NCBI GenBank assembly: GCA_030123605.1
Contig: CP126123.1
Location: forward strand, 3,080,001 to 3,144,000
DNA: 64,000 nt
Direction: 5' to 3'
Source of the DNA: Nitrospira sp.
Lineage (GTDB): Bacteria > Nitrospirota > Nitrospiria > Nitrospirales > Nitrospiraceae
Shown here: piece by piece, positions 60,037 through 64,000 of the stretch
Layout: every line of letters starts with the position of its first letter
Numbering within the stretch: the first letter of the stretch is position 1
The notes under the pieces: model-generated
Database searches by the model: none
What the model saw: only the letters and a program-made list of their open reading frames with translations
Told to the model about the DNA's origin: nothing
Translations under genes and position numbers: made by a program

Positions 60037-61992
60037 ATGCCGGGGCTCCGGCCATCGGCCGGAGCCCTGTTCTTGCTTCTTCTTCCGATTGTGCACATTC
60101 TGCTCTTCCTGCTGGCCGGTCTTCTTGTGACCACCCCTGTCGAGGCTGAAGATTCGACCGTGCCCTACCTCCAGCAACTCATCGAGCAGACCCGTTCGGC
60201 TCGCCTCGCCGACCGGCGCGAATGGCATCTCCTGCTCCATTATCGCGCCAATCTGTTCGGAGGCTACACGAGCGAGCAGGACGACCCAGGGTTTTTCATG
60301 GCTCCGAACGGAAAGACCGATCCCCAAGCGGAACTCGATGCGACATTGACCCAATTTTTTTCTGCCGATCTTGTCGGTCGCTCCAAGCAATCGGCCCAAT
60401 GTGCGTTCGTCGCGCGCTATGCGTGGCTCAAGGAGCAATTGAATTTCGATCCGACCAAGCTCACGCCCATTCGCTGCGAACGATTCGAGCGCTGGATCGA
60501 AGAGTTTCATGCCCGCTCCGTGACGCTGGTGTTTCCGGCGGCCTTCATGAACAACCCTGCCTCCATGTTCGGCCACACGTTGTTACGGATCGATCAGGAA
60601 GGACAGACGGCGCAAACCCGCATCCTGGCCTATACCATCAACTATGCGGCGGATGTTCCGCCTGAAGAGGGCGTCGCCTATCCCGTACGCGGTATCTTCG
60701 GCGGCTACCGAGGGTATTTTTCGACCATTCCCTACTACCTCAAGGTCCAGGAGTACCGCGATATCGAAAACCGCGACATCTGGGAATATCGGCTGAACTT
60801 CGGTCAGGCGCAGATCAGGCGCTTGCTCATGCACTCCTGGGAACTCGGGAATGCCTCCTTTGATTATTTTTTCTTCAAGGAGAATTGTTCCTACCACCTG
60901 TTGTCGTTGTTGGAATATGCGGACCCGTCGTTGCACCTGACAGACCAATTCCTGTTCTGGACCGTTCCCGCCGACACGGTTCGTCTGCTCGCGGCCCAGC
61001 CGGGACTCGTGAGTGATATCGCATTCCGACCCTCGCGGGTGACGCTCATCCGGCGCAAACGTGAACATCTGTCGGAACCGGAACTTGAGTTGGTTGAGCG
61101 GGTGGCGCGTGATCCGTCGGTCGGACAGTCGGCAGAGGTTCGGAGTTTGCCGTTGGCGCGCCAGGCCTTCCTGTTGGATGTGGCGTCCGACTATGTCCGG
61201 TATCAAGGCGAGCGCGACGAGGCGAAGGCGGCGGTCTTCCGGGACCGCAACCGGCAGATTCTGACGGCGCGGAGTCTCTTGCGGATTCCTTCCGAAGATC
61301 TCCTGGTGCTCCCCTTCGCTCAGCAACCGGAACTGGGCCACAAGACCTCACGCGCGAGTCTGGGGGGCGGCTGGCGCAACAACGACACCTTCGAAGAGAT
61401 CACGATGCGGGCCGGGTACCATGACCTGCTCGATCCCGAGAGAGGCTATACGCCCGGCGCGCAAATCGAACTCGGTTCGATCAGTCTCCGGCACTATAAT
61501 CGAGCCGATCAGAGCAGGATCGAACGGGTGACCTTGGCGAATGTCTTGTCGCTGTCGCCGATGGACAGCCTGTTTCATGCGCCGTCTTGGAAGGTGAACG
61601 TCGGGATGCAGACAATCACCCATGGGGGGTGCCGGCTGTGCAGCAATTGGGTGTTCAACGGCGGTATCGGTGTTGCGACCGAAACGCATCTGCTCCGCCG
61701 CGAGGTGCTCTTTGCGTTCGCGGAGGTGGAGGGAAACTACAGCCGAGCCTATGAGGAACGCCACCGTGTCGGCGGCGGGGCATCGGCGGGCTTCTATGTC
61801 GACCTCGCCGAGCGCTGGAGGCTGTTGGCCACGGCAAGCTATCTGCGGTATGCATTGGGCGATCGATCCGACGACGTTCGCTGGTCGGTGGGGCAACGAT
61901 ACACCCTCGCGCAGAATTGGGCGCTTCGTGTGGAATACAACCACCGTGACCACGACAACGACCTGTTGTTCACGGTGCAGGCGTTTTTCTGA
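60037..61992 (+). CDS. DUF4105-domain exported protein with barrel-like C-terminus
   Basis: A 651-residue protein. The N-terminal half is a DUF4105 (papain/NlpC-related) domain: NPASMFGHTLLRID with the catalytic-type His and FKENCSYHLLSLLEYADP with the Cys. The second half ends in beta-strand-like repeats (LAERWRLLATASYLRY, YNHRDHDNDLLFTVQAFF), resembling an outer-membrane barrel. A signal segment covers residues 12-37. A GTG start at 60091 (MHILLFLLAGLLVTTPVEA) is an alternative, since a strong hairpin (60043-60067) lies just inside the ATG start. It is 6 bp from the DUF3015 gene. Confidence 0.86.
   Translation: MPGLRPSAGALFLLLLPIVHILLFLLAGLLVTTPVEAEDSTVPYLQQLIEQTRSARLADRREWHLLLHYRANLFGGYTSEQDDPGFFMAPNGKTDPQAELDATLTQFFSADLVGRSKQSAQCAFVARYAWLKEQLNFDPTKLTPIRCERFERWIEEFHARSVTLVFPAAFMNNPASMFGHTLLRIDQEGQTAQTRILAYTINYAADVPPEEGVAYPVRGIFGGYRGYFSTIPYYLKVQEYRDIENRDIWEYRLNFGQAQIRRLLMHSWELGNASFDYFFFKENCSYHLLSLLEYADPSLHLTDQFLFWTVPADTVRLLAAQPGLVSDIAFRPSRVTLIRRKREHLSEPELELVERVARDPSVGQSAEVRSLPLARQAFLLDVASDYVRYQGERDEAKAAVFRDRNRQILTARSLLRIPSEDLLVLPFAQQPELGHKTSRASLGGGWRNNDTFEEITMRAGYHDLLDPERGYTPGAQIELGSISLRHYNRADQSRIERVTLANVLSLSPMDSLFHAPSWKVNVGMQTITHGGCRLCSNWVFNGGIGVATETHLLRREVLFAFAEVEGNYSRAYEERHRVGGGASAGFYVDLAERWRLLATASYLRYALGDRSDDVRWSVGQRYTLAQNWALRVEYNHRDHDNDLLFTVQAFF
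60043..60067 (+). terminator. Perfect GC-rich hairpin at the start of the DUF4105 gene
   Basis: Stem GGGCTCCGGCC (60043-60053) pairs perfectly with GGCCGGAGCCC (60057-60067) around loop ATC, followed by TGTTCTTGCTTCTTC. It lies 13 bp after the DUF3015 stop and inside the coding frame if the ATG at 60037 is used. It could act as a terminator/attenuator with a weak U-tract, or simply stabilise the upstream mRNA. Confidence 0.5.
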
Positions 61993-62006
61993 CCGGCAAG
62001 GATGCC

Positions 62007-62768
62007 ATGAGCCTGCTCGATCAATTCTTCGTCTACCATCCCCATCCCTGGGAGGAGCGTGATTGGTCTGCCGTCAGCGGCCTGCCGTTGGAAGAGGTGT
62101 GGTTTCAAGCTGCCGACGGTACGAAGTTGTTCGGGTGGTATGCGGAGCGATCTGCGACCTCTGCGGTCCTGCTCTGGTGTCACGGCAATGCCGGCAATAT
62201 GATCCATCGATTGGAGAATCTTCGCGAATTGTATCGGCTCGGGTTGTCGGTCTTTCTGTTCGACTATCGAGGGTATGGGAAGAGTCAGGGGCGGCCCTCG
62301 GAAGACGGGCTCTACCAGGATGCGCAGGGAGCCTATGATTACCTCACGTCGGTTCGCCGGATCAGGCCGGAACGGGTGGTGATCTTCGGCCGGTCGTTGG
62401 GTGGCGCCGTCGCCGGAGAACTGGCGACACAACGGCCTGCCGTGGGTCTGCTGCTGGAGTCCTGCTTCCCCTCGATCGAAGCGGTGGCGCGCCGGCACTA
62501 CATGGGGTTGCCGCTGCATTGGTTGTTGGGCGCGGCCTTCAGATTGGAGGACCGGTTGCCGCACCTCTCTCTGCCCAAGCTGTTCATCCATGGAGATCGC
62601 GACGACATCATCCCGATCGAGTTGGGTCAGGAGGCCTTTGCCGCGGCGAAGGATCCGAAGGAATTTTATGTCGTGGTCGGAGCCGACCACAACAATGTGA
62701 CTTCGGTGGGAGGGAGGGCCTACTTTACCAAATGGTCCGAATTCATCGCGTCCGTCCTCAGGCGGTAA
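62007..62768 (+). CDS. Alpha/beta hydrolase, BEM46/ABHD13-like
   Basis: A 253-residue serine hydrolase. The oxyanion loop is LLWCHGNAGNM, the nucleophile is Ser in GRSLGG, the acid is in HGDRDDIIP, and the final His is in GADHNN. The layout matches BEM46-type proteins, whose substrates are unknown. It follows the DUF4105 gene by 14 bp and may belong to that operon. Confidence 0.9.
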   Translation: MSLLDQFFVYHPHPWEERDWSAVSGLPLEEVWFQAADGTKLFGWYAERSATSAVLLWCHGNAGNMIHRLENLRELYRLGLSVFLFDYRGYGKSQGRPSEDGLYQDAQGAYDYLTSVRRIRPERVVIFGRSLGGAVAGELATQRPAVGLLLESCFPSIEAVARRHYMGLPLHWLLGAAFRLEDRLPHLSLPKLFIHGDRDDIIPIELGQEAFAAAKDPKEFYVVVGADHNNVTSVGGRAYFTKWSEFIASVLRR

Positions 62769-62998
62769 CGTCCGGCGCGAACCATGCGCCTTCTGCATTT
62801 TTTCTGTTCGCGATCATTTCTCTTGATAAGATGCATTGCGTATGGCGAGGCCGAGCCACCGCTCCTGGACCGGCGCGAGCCCAGGGGCCATCTGGCAGGA
62901 TAATCGGCAGTTCTGATACAGTGCGTTCGTTAGTCGTCGCGTGCGATCACGGCGGCGGAATGTAGTGAGGGACCACGGGAGCAGGATAAGGAGGAATG

Positions 62999-63976
62999 GT
63001 GCATCGGACAGCTATGACTGTGAGACGGTTCGTCGGGGTTGTCTATATGGTTGCAGTGATGATGATGGTGGGATGTGCCGGAGGGCCATCTCGCACCACG
63101 ATGAATTCCGATGTCGGGCTTGATTCTGACAGACAAGCCGATCATCGACAGGGTGGAACGGAACCCTTATCGGACGGAGCTGCACCGTCGGCCCCTCCGG
63201 TCCCGATGTCGGTGGCGAACAAGGAGGATTCGGCAGTTGCAACGGAACCGACCAAGGAGCCGGCTGCGGATCCGTTTTACGATCCCTTTGCGAAGAGTGA
63301 CGAACCGGCAGGGGGAGAGGAGTACGATCCCTGGGAACCGCTCAACACGAAAATATTTGAATTCAACCGGCAAGTGGATCGGTGGGCGCTCAAACCGGTC
63401 GCCCAAGGCTATAACGCGATCCTCCCCGACCCGCTCCAGATCGGCATCAGCAATTTTTTCTACAATCTTCGGTTCCCCCCACGATTCATCAATAATCTTG
63501 CGCAGGGGAAATTGCGGGGTGCGGGGACTGAATTCGGCCGGTTTCTGCTGAACAGCACCGTCGGGCTCGGCGGGTTTGTCGATGTGGCGAAGTATCTGGA
63601 CATCACGACCCCGGAAGAAGACACCGGACAGACCCTCGGGTATTACGGCGTGGGCCCTGGGCCCTATTTGGTCGTACCGTTCCTTCCACCCTTCACGTTG
63701 CGGGATTTTATCGGCTACTTCGGAGACATTGCCCTGAATCCCATCAACTGGATGGTGTTTCCCATCATCGAGGTGAACGGCATTCCTTCGTTGGTCGCCC
63801 ATCACAATCGCACGACGTCTTCCATCGCCCAGATCGGCGGCCGGGTCGAGGAAGTCTTGAATGAACGGTCGCTGAACTTAGAGAAATTTCAGGGGGTGGA
63901 GGAGGCGACGCTGGATCTCTACACGGCGGTCAAGAACGCCTATCTTCAGAAGCGGCGGAATCAGATCAGGGAATAG
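62999..63976 (+). CDS. mlaA: MlaA, outer-membrane lipid asymmetry lipoprotein
   Basis: A 325-residue lipoprotein with lipobox MMMVGCAGG. The first 100 residues are a low-complexity linker. Then the VacJ/MlaA core follows: YDPWEPLNTKIFEFNRQVDR, NFFYNLRFPPRFINNLAQGK, FGRFLLNSTVGLGGFVDVAK, EEDTGQTLGYYGVGPGPYLV and PFTLRDFIGYFGD. MlaA removes misplaced phospholipids from the outer leaflet. GTG 62999 fits the AAGGAGG site better than ATG 62996. It stands downstream of a 230-bp gap with no clear gene. Confidence 0.93.
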   Translation: MHRTAMTVRRFVGVVYMVAVMMMVGCAGGPSRTTMNSDVGLDSDRQADHRQGGTEPLSDGAAPSAPPVPMSVANKEDSAVATEPTKEPAADPFYDPFAKSDEPAGGEEYDPWEPLNTKIFEFNRQVDRWALKPVAQGYNAILPDPLQIGISNFFYNLRFPPRFINNLAQGKLRGAGTEFGRFLLNSTVGLGGFVDVAKYLDITTPEEDTGQTLGYYGVGPGPYLVVPFLPPFTLRDFIGYFGDIALNPINWMVFPIIEVNGIPSLVAHHNRTTSSIAQIGGRVEEVLNERSLNLEKFQGVEEATLDLYTAVKNAYLQKRRNQIRE

Positions 63977-64000
63977 ACCGGCTACGAGATGACTTTGAGT

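Noticed and set aside
1-64000. CRISPR array, prophage, complete insertion sequence or replication origin
   Set aside because: No regularly spaced direct repeats, no phage structural or integrase gene, no transposase and no DnaA-box cluster were seen.

Overview
The window reads as the chromosome of a Gram-negative, GC-rich bacterium, most likely a Nitrospira-like member of the Nitrospirota. Outer-membrane genes (lptE, mlaA, a complete pqi/let-type MCE operon, two large beta-barrel porins) show the envelope type. The placement in Nitrospira rests on gene order (leuS-lptE-holA against rpsT), on the mix of ECF sigma, PilZ, HDOD and GGDEF proteins, and on a family of long palindromic intergenic repeats that I associate from memory with Nitrospira genomes. 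No ribosomal RNA or nitrite oxidation marker is present, so this placement is an inference.

Region 1 (1-15.4 kb) is a large potassium locus: a BBP2-type porin, a 26-residue membrane peptide, kdpF-kdpA-kdpB-kdpC, a solitary secF, a small membrane protein, a second complete kdpA without kdpB or kdpC, then kdpD, kdpE and a second BBP2-type porin. Direct repeats with an 11-bp period, the geometry bound by OmpR-family regulators such as KdpE, lie in front of kdpF and in front of both porins. Region 2 (15.4-25.9 kb) holds a lipoprotein, a beta-hydroxyacid dehydrogenase, an M20 peptidase, a YahK-like alcohol dehydrogenase, and an ECF sigma / zinc-finger anti-sigma / cytochrome c group. Region 3 (26-34.9 kb) is housekeeping: der, a GMP/IMP nucleotidase-like HAD protein, leuS, lptE, holA, rpsT, pyrF and tRNA-His. 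Region 4 (34.9-39.8 kb) has three consecutive PilZ proteins, then a GT-A glycosyltransferase, an MscS-related membrane protein and a mannosyl-3-phosphoglycerate phosphatase homologue, together a plausible osmolyte module.

Region 5 (40.2-46.6 kb) is a 1494-residue TPR/transmembrane protein with a recurring PMPW[DE]Q motif, followed by an ECF sigma / DUF3619-like / DUF3106-like trio. Region 6 (46.6-53.8 kb) is a split pqiA-pqiA-pqiB-pqiC operon, two secreted proteins, and an overlapping three-gene GGDEF/HDOD signalling operon. Region 7 (54-64 kb) has a Tat-exported amidohydrolase, an AIM24 protein, an M48 protease, a YfcE-type phosphoesterase, a TRL lipoprotein unit with its own promoter and terminator, a beta-barrel protein, a DUF3015/DUF4105 pair, an alpha/beta hydrolase and mlaA.

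The most unusual signal not explained by genes is a family of roughly 120-bp imperfect palindromes (1967, 12920, 15307, 17638, 56256) plus single arms (2151, 10090, 19755). Most begin exactly at, and seem to supply, the stop codon of the preceding gene (TAA/TAG followed by CAGG).
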